From Helicobacter sp. TUL (GTDB taxonomy: Bacteria; Campylobacterota; Campylobacteria; Campylobacterales; Helicobacteraceae), in the NCBI RefSeq assembly GCF_002287135.1, contig NZ_NESU01000001.1, forward strand, positions 124,001-188,000: 64,000 bases of DNA, given 5' to 3'. Shown piece by piece: positions 1 through 9,046 of this stretch. Numbering within the stretch: position 1 is the stretch's first letter; each line of letters starts with the position of its first letter. A program made the translations under genes and the position numbers. The notes beneath the pieces are model-generated. The model saw nothing but the letters and a program-made list of their open reading frames with translations. It did no database searches and was not told the origin of the DNA.

Positions 1-266
1 GGATGTGTGCCATCTCTCATATCTGCGCCAATGTTATCTCTGTTTGTTGAACCAAGCTCACTCCATACGATACAACCATCAGTAGGGCATGCACTTGCAC
101 AAGCAGGTTGCTCATTGTGTCCCACACATTCTACGCATTTATTAGAATATACATAATAAATGCCTTCACCTGTTGGGTTATCATCATCATCTACGATTGC
201 TCCCACTGGACATTCATCAATACAAGATCCACAAGCGATACAAATATCAGTTATTTTAACAGCCAT
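1..266 (-). CDS. fdxA: 2[4Fe-4S] ferredoxin, partial (3' end outside window)
   Basis: The reading frame starts at the ATG at 266-264 (MAVKITDIC) and is open to the window edge, giving 88 residues. Two cysteine clusters are visible, CIACGSCIDECP and CVECVGHNEQPACASACP. The second has the longer spacing (six residues and a proline-alanine step) typical of the Allochromatium-type 2[4Fe-4S] ferredoxins found in epsilonproteobacteria. It should be a small cytoplasmic electron carrier, for example for pyruvate or 2-oxoglutarate oxidoreductases. A GGGAGAAAA ribosome-binding site lies just upstream. The partner enzyme is not in view, so the specific role is inferred from the family. Confidence 0.9.
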   Translation of the reverse strand, partial: MAVKITDICIACGSCIDECPVGAIVDDDDNPTGEGIYYVYSNKCVECVGHNEQPACASACPTDGCIVWSELGSTNRDNIGADMRDGTH

Positions 267-370
267 CTTTTTCTCCCTTACATGTATTATTTTGGTGTAA
301 CCAAAATCAAAGTATAAAAATATTCATCTTAAAATAAACTAAATAATAAGAAAGTTAAATATTATTTAAT

Positions 371-871
371 CTAAAAAGCTTTTTTCAAGAGATTTTCAAC
401 TCGCAAGATTGTAATAAGCCTATCTTCACGCTTACCAATACCTTGCATGAAATTCTCACCTTCTCCAATAGTCTCTGGCACAGGATCTATATCGCTTTGA
501 TTAATTCGCACCGCCTCATTAAGCTTGTCTATCACAAACCCTGCAACTTCATCTTTATATGTCACCACAAGATAGCGTGTATCTTGATCTTGCTTGATAG
601 CTGACAATCCAAATTTTAGACGCAAGTTTATAAGTGGAAATACCCCACCGCGCAAGTTAAACACACCCATAACATAATTTGGAGTCCCCGGCACTCTCGT
701 GTATTCCATAGGCTTAATGATTTCTTTAACATTAAGGATAGGCACTGCAAATTCCTCACTCCCTACCATAAAGCTTATAGCTTGGAGTGTATCATCATAA
801 AATGTATTATCCTCGCCCTGCGTTTTTTTCTTTTGTTGTTTTTCAAATACTTCTTTTAATTCTTCATTCAT
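371..871 (-). CDS. cheW: Chemotaxis coupling protein CheW
   Basis: A single CheW domain of about 165 residues links chemoreceptors to the CheA kinase at the cytoplasmic face of receptor arrays. The domain hallmarks FMVGSEEFAVP, VKEIIKP, YVMGVFNLRG and PLINLRLKFG are all present. The frame could start at 886, but that ATG is read across the cheA stop region. The ATG at 871 (MNEELKEV) has GGGGAG eight bases upstream and is preferred. It follows cheA after four bases, so the two are co-transcribed and probably translationally coupled. The order cheV-cheA-cheW matches Helicobacter pylori. Confidence 0.95.
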   Translation of the reverse strand: MNEELKEVFEKQQKKKTQGEDNTFYDDTLQAISFMVGSEEFAVPILNVKEIIKPMEYTRVPGTPNYVMGVFNLRGGVFPLINLRLKFGLSAIKQDQDTRYLVVTYKDEVAGFVIDKLNEAVRINQSDIDPVPETIGEGENFMQGIGKREDRLITILRVENLLKKAF

Positions 872-875
872 AATC

Positions 876-3266
876 TTACTCCCCATCCGTTACAAGATTA
901 ATATTTCGCTTCACCACATTCACAAGATATTCAGGTGTATATGGCTTTGTGATATATTCGGTCATACCAGATTCTACACCGCGCATTCGGTCAGTCTTGC
1001 TACTTCTACTTGTCACTGCGATAAGTGGCAAGTTTCTAAATTTATTATATTTACGAACCTCTGAAGCAAATGTATAACCATCCATTTTTGGCATCTCAAT
1101 ATCCACGAGCACTGCATCAAGTTGCTTATCACCATTTTTAACAATATCCAAAGCTTCCAAACCATTTGAAGCCTCAAGCACTGTGACACCCAATGTTTTG
1201 AGACATTTTTTCATAATAGCACGATCGGTGCTACTATCATCAATAGCAAGGACAACATAATCACTTGGTGAGTTTTTAGCTTTTTGTGCCCCTACTTCAT
1301 CAAGCAATTTATTAATGCTCACTTTCACACTCTTAGCCATTGTCATCATACCAGCAACATCAACAATCAATGTGATCTTACCATCGCCACGCACCGTAGC
1401 TCCTGTAATGCCCTCGATACCTTTTAGGTAATACCCAAGAGATTTGATCACCACTTCCTCTTGTCCTACGAGATAATCCACAATCACACCAATCTTTTGA
1501 TCAGCTAATCCAATAATAACCACATAGACATCACTCATCGCTTCAAGCACAGAATCTACTTTAAAAATATCTGCCAATCGGACAAGTGAGAGAACCTCAT
1601 CACGGAGTCGCAACACACTCTTACCATCAACGGTGTAAATCTCATCTTGGCTAATGCGCACTGTTTCAATCACCGATGAAAGTGGGATAGCATAGTATTC
1701 TTCTTGCACACCAACAAGCAATGCTTGCATAATTGCTAGTGTCAAAGGAATTTTTAATTTCTGTGTTGTCCCCACGCCTTTTTCAGATTCTATTTCAATA
1801 ATACCGCTAAGCTTTTCTATATTGGTTTTTACCACGTCCATTCCCACACCGCGTCCAGAGACATTGGTAATAGTTTTGGCAGTAGAAAATCCTGGTTTAA
1901 AAATGATTCCAAATGCCTCTTTATCCGACATAGAATCCGCTTCTCTTTCGCTAATCAAACCTTTTTCAATAGCTTTTTGTTTCAACATCTGTGCATCAAG
2001 ACCCTTACCATCATCGGTTACTTCAATCACAATATGGTTGCCTTCATTGTAAGCCTTAAGTTGCACGGTTCCCACAGCAGGCTTGCCTAATGCCTCTCTA
2101 TCCTCTGGAGATTCAATACCATGATCACAAGAGTTTCTAATGATATGCACCAATGGATCGCCAATCTCTTCCACAATAGACTTATCTACCTCTGTTTCCT
2201 CACCTGTGATGATGAGATCAATATTCTTATTAAGCTCTCTAGAAAGATCGCGCACCATACGCGGAAACTTATTAAATACCTTACCTACTGGCTGCATTCT
2301 TGTTTTCATAACTGCAAGTTGCAAATCTGTAGTAACAGAAGATATAGAGGACACGACCTGATTAAGCTCTTCAAGGAATTTTTCACCATCATAGCGTTCC
2401 TCTACATCGCCATAGATTCGAATAAGTCTATTTTTACCTAACACCAATTCTCCGATGAGATTCATCAAGTGATCCAAGCGACGCACATCAACGCGAACGG
2501 TTTGTTCAACATTGGTTGCTGGAGCACTACCATCCTCTTTTTTTGCTGCTTTTGGAGCTGCTTGTGGAGCGGGTTTTGGTGTCTGTGGAGCAGCTGCCTT
2601 TGGAGCCTCTTGAGGTGCACTTGGTGCTTGCACTTTAGGTGCTACTCCCTGATTTTTGAGTTCCTCTCGACGCGCTTTATCAGCTTCTTGTCGTTTTTTC
2701 AAAAGTCTCTCAATCTCTGCTTCTACTTGCTCACTACTCATTGATGAATAATCCAAATCCGGTTCATCAGAAAGTGGATTCTCTGATGCTTGCGCACTTG
2801 GTGCTTGTGGTGCTTGATCAGCTGGTTTAGAATCTTGCTTACTTGCTTCTTGTACTGGAGCTTCTTGCTCACCACCATCCCCTGAAACCTCTTGAAGTCG
2901 CTTAACAATGTCTGTGATATCAATACCACTATTTGCGTCTGTCCCATTGTCTCTAATCGCAGTTAAAAGCGCTTTCATAAGATCCACAGATTGCAACACG
3001 ACATCCATCACATCAGGAGTGATTTTTAATTCTGCACGACGCGCTTTATTGAGCACATCTTCCATATGGTGAGTTAGGCTTGTCAAAATATCAAAATTTA
3101 AAAATGAACTTGAGCCTTTGATTGTGTGTGCTACACGGAAGATTCTGTTGAGAAGATCTAAATCCTCAGGATTACTCTCCAATTCCACCAAATCCTGATC
3201 GAGTTGCTCGACCATCTCGAAAGCTTCTATAAGAAAGTCTTCCATTATTTCTTGCATATCATCCAT
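876..3266 (-). CDS. cheA: Chemotaxis histidine kinase CheA with fused receiver domain
   Basis: This 796-residue hybrid kinase phosphorylates itself and its receiver in response to receptor arrays. In order it has an N-terminal HPt domain with the phosphorylated His47 in RVAHTIKG, an Ala/Pro/Lys-rich linker (about 140-250), a dimerization segment, an HATPase domain (HIIRNSCDHG, DDGKG, GRGVGMDVV), a CheW-like regulatory domain, and a C-terminal receiver with Asp722 in VDIEMPKMDGY. The CheA-receiver fusion is the form typical of epsilonproteobacteria (CheAY). A TTG codon lies two codons upstream, but the ATG at 3266 has GTGAGG at a better distance. It sits downstream of cheV. Confidence 0.96.
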   Translation of the reverse strand: MDDMQEIMEDFLIEAFEMVEQLDQDLVELESNPEDLDLLNRIFRVAHTIKGSSSFLNFDILTSLTHHMEDVLNKARRAELKITPDVMDVVLQSVDLMKALLTAIRDNGTDANSGIDITDIVKRLQEVSGDGGEQEAPVQEASKQDSKPADQAPQAPSAQASENPLSDEPDLDYSSMSSEQVEAEIERLLKKRQEADKARREELKNQGVAPKVQAPSAPQEAPKAAAPQTPKPAPQAAPKAAKKEDGSAPATNVEQTVRVDVRRLDHLMNLIGELVLGKNRLIRIYGDVEERYDGEKFLEELNQVVSSISSVTTDLQLAVMKTRMQPVGKVFNKFPRMVRDLSRELNKNIDLIITGEETEVDKSIVEEIGDPLVHIIRNSCDHGIESPEDREALGKPAVGTVQLKAYNEGNHIVIEVTDDGKGLDAQMLKQKAIEKGLISEREADSMSDKEAFGIIFKPGFSTAKTITNVSGRGVGMDVVKTNIEKLSGIIEIESEKGVGTTQKLKIPLTLAIMQALLVGVQEEYYAIPLSSVIETVRISQDEIYTVDGKSVLRLRDEVLSLVRLADIFKVDSVLEAMSDVYVVIIGLADQKIGVIVDYLVGQEEVVIKSLGYYLKGIEGITGATVRGDGKITLIVDVAGMMTMAKSVKVSINKLLDEVGAQKAKNSPSDYVVLAIDDSSTDRAIMKKCLKTLGVTVLEASNGLEALDIVKNGDKQLDAVLVDIEMPKMDGYTFASEVRKYNKFRNLPLIAVTSRSSKTDRMRGVESGMTEYITKPYTPEYLVNVVKRNINLVTDGE

Positions 3267-3322
3267 TACCAAAACCTCACTTTCAAAAATTAAACTTTTC
3301 CCATTCTAACAAAAAAAATTTT

Positions 3323-4267
3323 TTATTTTGATAAAATCCGCGATATTTCATCATAAAATAATCCGGCATCAAATTTTACCAAATACGCCTCCGCCCCAAT
3401 TTCTTTTCCTTTTTCCTCGCTAAGTTTATCACAAATAGAAGAATTAAAGATAATCGGAATATTTTTAAAACGATCATCGTTTTTAATTTGTGCAGCAAAA
3501 TGAAACCCATCCATTTTTGGCATTTCCACATCTGAAACGATAATCTTTAAATGCTCACCAAGCTTGTCGTGATATTGCCCATAAAGCTGCTCTAATTTCT
3601 CTATGCCATCCTCACCATTCACGGCTTCAACAATATCAAATCCAGCATCTTTAAGCGAGGTTCGCAAAAGCTTACGCGCTATGAGGCTATCATCTAAGAT
3701 TAAAGCCGTGCCACTAAATTTTGGCACCTCTCTTTGACTACCATCTTCATTGATCATCGCTTTCATCGGATCATAAAAGTTACAATCATCTAAAATCCCT
3801 TCCAAGTCAAGAATAAGCAATGTCCTGCCGTCTTCTATGCGCGTTGTTCCTGTGATTTTTCCACGCTGATTATCATTACTCACACTAAATGCTGCACCTT
3901 CAATATCTTTCCAATTAATGCGGCGGATTCTTTTTGCTTCGTGGATAATAAAACCAATTTTAATGTTATTAAACTTCGCTATAACTACTTTTTTATGCAC
4001 GCGCGATGGGTCTGTCTGCACACACATCCATTTACCCAAATCCACTAACGGCAGAATCTCTCCGCGCAAATCAAATGTCCCAACGACATAATCAGGTGCA
4101 GCAGGAAGATCAAAGATGTGATCAGGGAATTCTACTACCCCATCAACTTTAGAGACATTAATTCCATACACACCCTCATAATGTTCGCCATTATGCATTT
4201 CATAGATTCTAAAATCTACCAATTCCATTTCGTTTGTTGCAAGATGTAAGAGATTTTTCTTAGCCAT
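3323..4267 (-). CDS. cheV: Chemotaxis protein CheV (CheW domain plus receiver)
   Basis: The protein of 314 residues has a CheW domain over about 1-170 (VVGTFDLRGEILPLVDL) and a receiver domain over about 185-314. The receiver shows the acidic pair LDDS, phospho-acceptor Asp246 in SDVEMPKMDG, and a Lys in the LVKF motif. CheV proteins couple receptors to CheA and can accept phosphate. H. pylori has three; the position beside cheA and cheW suggests this is the CheV3 equivalent. It is the first gene of cheV-cheA-cheW, and the 50 bases before cheA hold no clear terminator. Confidence 0.93.
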   Translation of the reverse strand: MAKKNLLHLATNEMELVDFRIYEMHNGEHYEGVYGINVSKVDGVVEFPDHIFDLPAAPDYVVGTFDLRGEILPLVDLGKWMCVQTDPSRVHKKVVIAKFNNIKIGFIIHEAKRIRRINWKDIEGAAFSVSNDNQRGKITGTTRIEDGRTLLILDLEGILDDCNFYDPMKAMINEDGSQREVPKFSGTALILDDSLIARKLLRTSLKDAGFDIVEAVNGEDGIEKLEQLYGQYHDKLGEHLKIIVSDVEMPKMDGFHFAAQIKNDDRFKNIPIIFNSSICDKLSEEKGKEIGAEAYLVKFDAGLFYDEISRILSK

Positions 4268-4283
4268 TTCTACTCCAAAAACA

Positions 4284-5027
4284 TTAGCGATCTATTATTG
4301 TGGATTCTAACTCAAAAATTCTTCTATCAATATAAAATGAAGGCAAGCACACATACAAAATATTCTCTTCTTTTGTATTGACATAGGTGCTATGCCCCAA
4401 ATGAAAATGCCCCTCGATAATGACTTGAGGCATCACATCGCGCTTACAAAAATATTTCTTATAGGCCTCTACTCGTCGCACACAAAATGCTTCATATTCT
4501 CCATAAAATCCACGAATATGCTTAGAATCTATGCTTTTTTGGAGAGTGCGATACACATAGCCATGTGAGAGCCAATCCACACACCGCAACGCCCATAACC
4601 CAAAGCATGAATTTAGCACATTGATATACAACTTATATCGGATATTTAAAAACAAATCGCCATGCGCCAAACTCACTATCATACCTTTATAAGTCGCCAT
4701 AAGTGGTTGGTGCTTGCGCGGCACAAATATCACTTTGGGCAAAATCTGCGCTAATGCTTGTAGTCCAAAATCGTGATTACCCTCTAGCCAATAGACACAA
4801 CTACGCTCACTAAGTCTTTGTATGCACTCAAGTAAGGCTTTGTTAGATTCTATGCTTGTTGCAAGATTTCCTACAAGCATTTGGGCAATATCACCCATAA
4901 GCAATACCTGTGAATTTTGCAAAGCATTCAGACATTCCAAGAGCTCTGTATCGCCATTTTTCCAATGTGAATCTGCAATGCACACCACATCATCATGAAG
5001 CACAATAGGCTTTATGTCGCTTTTCAT
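4284..5027 (-). CDS. Calcineurin-like metallophosphoesterase
   Basis: The metal-binding motifs of this superfamily are in order: ADSHW, LMGDIA, EGNHDFG, AHGDLF and EGHFHLGH. The layout resembles UDP-2,3-diacylglucosamine hydrolases (LpxH) and related enzymes, so a lipid A role is possible but not proven. The frame is open to 5072, but the ATG at 5027 lies one base after the argC stop and is the likely start, giving 247 residues. It is the last gene of the pepD-argC operon. A homologous gene beside the chemotaxis genes also occurs in H. pylori, to my recollection. Confidence 0.8.
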   Translation of the reverse strand: MKSDIKPIVLHDDVVCIADSHWKNGDTELLECLNALQNSQVLLMGDIAQMLVGNLATSIESNKALLECIQRLSERSCVYWLEGNHDFGLQALAQILPKVIFVPRKHQPLMATYKGMIVSLAHGDLFLNIRYKLYINVLNSCFGLWALRCVDWLSHGYVYRTLQKSIDSKHIRGFYGEYEAFCVRRVEAYKKYFCKRDVMPQVIIEGHFHLGHSTYVNTKEENILYVCLPSFYIDRRIFELESTIIDR

Positions 5028-5028
5028 C

Positions 5029-6054
5029 TCACCATCCCACTTGTGGTATGCCAGATTCTGGTGCAAAACCACACATTATATTTGCATTCACTACCGCTTG
5101 AGAACTCGCTCCACGCATAAGATTATCAATCGCACTATTGACATATAATGCACGACCTCGTTTGAGAGCATACACATCACACATATTACTCCCACGCACA
5201 TTGCTTACACGCACACTTTCAGAACAGATTCTCACAAACGGCGAATCTTTGTAGGTTTGCTTCAAAATTTCTAAGGGCTCTATATCTATATATTCCTCTT
5301 TGAGCGTTGCAAAAACACTCACAAGCATACCGCGCGTAAAGGGACATAAATGTGGAATAAAATTCACCTGCACACGTTGCATACCAAAACGCTCACATTT
5401 TTCCTCAATCTCTATTTGATGGCGATGTGCAAGGGGCGCATAACTAAACATATTTTCATTGATATTGGGATAATGCGTATCATCTGTGAGTTTTTTACCC
5501 GCACCACTCACGCCACTTTTTGCATCAACAAAAATCTCACCCTCAATGTAAGCCAAAAATGGCAATAATGCCAAAAGTGTTGCGGTGGGATAACAACCCG
5601 GATTTGCCACCAAAGAAGCTTTAGCAATTTCATTATGCGCATATTCTGGTAGCCCATATACAGCATGTGTAAGCCCCTCTATATCGATATGCGGGCAATA
5701 CACCTCCTCATAATGCTTAGCACTCAAACGATAATCCGCGCTCAAATCCACTATTTTTATCCTTTGAGAATCTCCCTCATAAGCCCTTAGTGCCTTGACA
5801 AACTCCATAGCGCTTTTGTGTGGCAAAGCCAAAAATACGACATCACATTGCGCGCATACATCTTGCACACAAGCCTTAGAAACCTCTAAATCTAAAACAT
5901 TATAAAATTCTTTATGCACCTCGCTTAATGCCATACCACCTTGAGTGTTTGCTACATAGGTTAATCTAAAATAAGGGTGCTTATAAAGAATTTTTACCAA
6001 ATCCGCCCCTGTGTAGCCACTCACGCCAACAATCCCTGCACGCAATGTTTTCAT
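5029..6054 (-). CDS. argC: N-acetyl-gamma-glutamyl-phosphate reductase
   Basis: ArgC reduces N-acetylglutamyl phosphate to the semialdehyde with NADPH, in arginine biosynthesis. The 341 residues start with the nucleotide-binding motif GIVGVSGYTGADLV, and the catalytic cysteine lies in the motif NPGCYPTATLL. The conserved segments VDLSADYRL, SGVSGAGKK and HRHQIEIE are also present. The start overlaps the pepD stop as ATGA, and the stop is one base before the next start, so this is a tight operon. No other arg genes are in the window. Confidence 0.96.
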   Translation of the reverse strand: MKTLRAGIVGVSGYTGADLVKILYKHPYFRLTYVANTQGGMALSEVHKEFYNVLDLEVSKACVQDVCAQCDVVFLALPHKSAMEFVKALRAYEGDSQRIKIVDLSADYRLSAKHYEEVYCPHIDIEGLTHAVYGLPEYAHNEIAKASLVANPGCYPTATLLALLPFLAYIEGEIFVDAKSGVSGAGKKLTDDTHYPNINENMFSYAPLAHRHQIEIEEKCERFGMQRVQVNFIPHLCPFTRGMLVSVFATLKEEYIDIEPLEILKQTYKDSPFVRICSESVRVSNVRGSNMCDVYALKRGRALYVNSAIDNLMRGASSQAVVNANIMCGFAPESGIPQVGW

Positions 6055-7439
6055 ACTCTCGCTCCTAATGCTTGTAATGTCCCTTGCAAAATCGCCACAA
6101 AAGCCCGCAAGCTTTCAAGATTCAATCGCTCCTTTGTGCTATGAGGAAACTCGATAGTTGGACCAATGGAAAGAATCTTTGTGGCATTTGGCTTTTGTAG
6201 CTCTCGCAATCTCTGTCCCAAAATCCCGCATTCTAATCCCGCATGAATCTGTGTGATATGGGGCGTAATCCCATTTGCCTCATATAGCCCTAAAAGTATA
6301 GCCAAAAGCGCATCATCATCGCTAATACTGCGTTGCCACGCACTATAAAAATCACTATATGCCACACCAAACCCAAATACACCTAAAAGCGCGTGAATAC
6401 GGCGTTGCATACGCACTAATTTGGTATCATCATTCGCACGAGCAAAAAGCTCAAATGTGAGCACTCCATCTTGCAAATGCACGCACGAGAGATTTAGTGA
6501 ATCTACCACACTTTTGGTGCTAGATTCTATCTCATACACTCCGCTGTGCAATGCAATGATAGGCAATAGAATCTCTTTGCTCTCATAGACTTTATGTGTT
6601 TGTTGGATAGAAATGCCTAAAGACTCCAAGTGCTCTGTAGATTCTATGCGTGTGATAGAAAAATGCGCATTTTCATAAGCACACAAATCTTTATCTCCAT
6701 ATACCACGCATTCCACACCCACAGGGATAGAGTTTCGCTTCTCTCCTGCACGCAATGCAAGAATCTGCACTGGTTTATCCATAAGAAAATGCGCAAATTC
6801 CACGATGGCATTAGGGATATTTTTGTGTATATCCACGCCACTATGCCCACCCACAAAGCCATGTGATCGTATCACAAACATCTCATCAAAAGTTTTCATA
6901 CAAGGGTTTAGATGAAGCGTTGCATTTATATCCACACCACCTGCACACCCTAGCACAATCTCATGAATATCTTCAGAATCTAAATTTAATAGCACATCAG
7001 ATTCTATAAGCATATGAAGATTTTTTGCTCCTAGCATACCTACTTCTTCATTATTAGTGATGAGAACCTCAAAATTACTCATTTTCTCACCAAGAGCCAA
7101 CATACACGCCAAAGCAATGCCATTATCTGCGCCCAAACTCGAATCTTTTGCACGGAGATATGGCACCCCTTGTATGTCCTCCTCATAAGTTTGTATAGCT
7201 AGATTCTGTGCTGCATAACCCACGCACACCATATCATAATGTCCCTGCAAACAACACACTGGCTTTGTGCTTTGAGAATCTACTTTTTTTGCATAGATGT
7301 TATATGCCTCATCACTACTGACTATAAATCCGAGGTTTTCTAAAGTCTTTGTGAGATACAAAAAAAGCTCTTGGGTATGAAAGCTCCCATGAGGAATGGC
7401 ACAGATTTGTGAAAAATACGCCAACACTTTTTGATACAT
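6051..7439 (-). CDS. pepD: Aminoacyl-histidine dipeptidase (M20C peptidase, PepD-like)
   Basis: This is a zinc dipeptidase of about 462 residues that cleaves dipeptides such as Xaa-His in the cytoplasm. The visible family motifs are a CAIPHGSFHT start, the metal-site segments QGHYDMV and GADNGIALA, the catalytic glutamate pair in NNEEVGMLGA, LDSE, and HAGLECGI near the C-terminus. Two ATGs stand side by side at 7442 and 7439. The upstream AAGGGGAG is almost fused to the first, so the second has the better spacing. It is the first gene of the pepD-argC-phosphoesterase operon. Confidence 0.9.
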   Translation of the reverse strand: MYQKVLAYFSQICAIPHGSFHTQELFLYLTKTLENLGFIVSSDEAYNIYAKKVDSQSTKPVCCLQGHYDMVCVGYAAQNLAIQTYEEDIQGVPYLRAKDSSLGADNGIALACMLALGEKMSNFEVLITNNEEVGMLGAKNLHMLIESDVLLNLDSEDIHEIVLGCAGGVDINATLHLNPCMKTFDEMFVIRSHGFVGGHSGVDIHKNIPNAIVEFAHFLMDKPVQILALRAGEKRNSIPVGVECVVYGDKDLCAYENAHFSITRIESTEHLESLGISIQQTHKVYESKEILLPIIALHSGVYEIESSTKSVVDSLNLSCVHLQDGVLTFELFARANDDTKLVRMQRRIHALLGVFGFGVAYSDFYSAWQRSISDDDALLAILLGLYEANGITPHITQIHAGLECGILGQRLRELQKPNATKILSIGPTIEFPHSTKERLNLESLRAFVAILQGTLQALGARV

Positions 7440-7474
7440 CATCTCCCCTTAAGGCGTTTTATCGCTAAGTTTGC

Positions 7475-7480
7475 TATAAT
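7475..7480 (+). promoter_or_regulatory. -10 element (TATAAT) upstream of manC
   Basis: The sequence TTGCTATAAT forms an extended -10 box for the housekeeping sigma factor, as is common in Helicobacter and Campylobacter, where -35 boxes are weak. It lies about 65 bases before the manC start, which has its own AAGGAG. Confidence 0.6.
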
Positions 7481-7487
7481 TTTTGCC

Positions 7488-7493
7488 ATTATA
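7488..7493 (-). promoter_or_regulatory. -10 element (TATAAT) upstream of pepD
   Basis: On the minus strand TTATAATGG reads as a -10 box about 50 bases before the pepD start. It lies eight bases from the plus-strand -10 of manC, so this 105-base gap holds two closely spaced divergent promoters. Confidence 0.55.
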
Positions 7494-7547
7494 ACTTAAC
7501 TTCAAGCAATATTGAGTATCTCAATATCGGTTATCTAAGGAGACTTT

Positions 7548-8975
7548 ATGACAATTAGCATACTTTGTGGTGGATCTGGCACGAGGCTTTGGCCACTTTC
7601 ACGAGAACTACTTCCCAAACAATTCGCACCAATCCTTCCAAACACCCAAAAAGATGCAACAGATTCACTAAACACGCTTTTTGCACACACACTAAAGCGC
7701 AATCAGATTCTTACAAAAACCCATAATGCCACCTTTGGTGTCATCACAAATGACAAACACTTTTTTTTAGCCAAAGATATTGCACAAGAAGTTGGCATAT
7801 CTATAGATTCTTATATCTTAGAATCTCTTGCCAAAAATACTGCTCCTGCCCTTTGTTTTGCTGCACTACAAGCCACAGAAAAACAAGAAGATGAGATCAT
7901 TCTTGCCTTGCCAAGCGATCACCTCATCAAAGATGAAGATCAATATCTTGCATGCATACACAAAGCCCTAGATTTGGCGCAAAAAGGCTTTCTTGTAACA
8001 TTTGGGATTACACCCACTACACCACACACAGGCTATGGCTATATCAAGGCACAAAATGGTATCGTAGAACAATTTGTCGAAAAACCTGATCTTGCTACAG
8101 CACAAAAATATCTGCAAAGTGGTAAATATTTTTGGAATAGTGGTATGTTTTGTTTTCGTGCTGATGTGTTTTTGCGTGAATTACAAGCCCACGAACCAAA
8201 ACTCCTTGAATCTTGCACAAAAGCCTATATCCAAAGCAAACACACTGCACCAAATGCACACACAATCCGCCTAGAGCCTAAAGTATGCGAGGATATACAA
8301 GAAATTAGCATAGATTATGCACTTATGGAAAAAAGCACAAAAGTAGCTTGCGTGGAAGGGACTTTTGTATGGAATGATGTGGGAGGATTTGAAGCACTAA
8401 AACAAGAGTGGCAAAGCGATGAAAAAGGCAATGCAACAAAAGGAGCGTATGTCCAATTAGATTCAGCAAATAATTTTATCCTTTCTGACAAACTCGTAGC
8501 AACTATTGGTATAGATAATCTCGCAGTAGTCAATAGTGGAGATTGTTTGCTTATTGCCCCACTAAACCAAACACAACGCATTAAAGAACTTATCCCAATC
8601 CTCAAAACAACATATCCAGAATCCACACAGATTCACAACACCGCCCACAGACCTTGGGGGACTTATAGTGTGCTTTTAGAATCTCATACATATAAAATCA
8701 AGCAAATTATTGTTAAACCAAAACATAGGCTAAGCTTACAAAAACACTTCCACAGAAACGAACATTGGATTGTAGTAAGTGGTAGCGCACTCGTGCAAAT
8801 TGGAGATAAAGAAGTATTTTTAAAAGCCAATGAATCTACATATATTCCTATGGGTGCTTCACATAGGCTAGAAAATCCGGGTAAAATCCCTCTAGTGCTT
8901 ATAGAAGTGCAAATGGGTGAATATCTAGGTGAAGATGATATTGTGCGTTTAGAAGATGATTATAAGCGCTCTTAA
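7548..8975 (+). CDS. manC: Mannose-1-phosphate guanylyltransferase / mannose-6-phosphate isomerase
   Basis: This is a bifunctional type II enzyme of 475 residues. The N-terminal nucleotidyltransferase domain makes GDP-mannose (GGSGTRLWPLSRELLPKQF at the start, then VEKP at about residue 180). The C-terminal cupin isomerase domain carries RPWGTY, KPKHRLSLQ and the metal-site QKHFHRNEHW. GDP-mannose feeds fucose-, mannose- or heptose-type sugars of LPS or capsule, which fits the surface-sugar genes at 17-23 kb. It is preceded by AAGGAG seven bases from the ATG and appears to be transcribed alone. Confidence 0.95.
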   Translation: MTISILCGGSGTRLWPLSRELLPKQFAPILPNTQKDATDSLNTLFAHTLKRNQILTKTHNATFGVITNDKHFFLAKDIAQEVGISIDSYILESLAKNTAPALCFAALQATEKQEDEIILALPSDHLIKDEDQYLACIHKALDLAQKGFLVTFGITPTTPHTGYGYIKAQNGIVEQFVEKPDLATAQKYLQSGKYFWNSGMFCFRADVFLRELQAHEPKLLESCTKAYIQSKHTAPNAHTIRLEPKVCEDIQEISIDYALMEKSTKVACVEGTFVWNDVGGFEALKQEWQSDEKGNATKGAYVQLDSANNFILSDKLVATIGIDNLAVVNSGDCLLIAPLNQTQRIKELIPILKTTYPESTQIHNTAHRPWGTYSVLLESHTYKIKQIIVKPKHRLSLQKHFHRNEHWIVVSGSALVQIGDKEVFLKANESTYIPMGASHRLENPGKIPLVLIEVQMGEYLGEDDIVRLEDDYKRS

Positions 8976-9046
8976 AGAGAGTGTAAATCTTTATTGCATA
9001 TTGTCATATAGAATTTTATCTAATATCTAAAGCATAAAGGTATGTG

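Noticed and set aside
108-317. Plus-strand frame of 69 codons
   Set aside because: It runs antisense to the ferredoxin gene and its promoter, and has no recognisable motif or ribosome-binding site.
7515-7535. TTGAG-TAT-CTCAA palindrome as an operator of manC
   Set aside because: The arms are only five bases and AT-rich DNA makes such palindromes common; no second copy was found.
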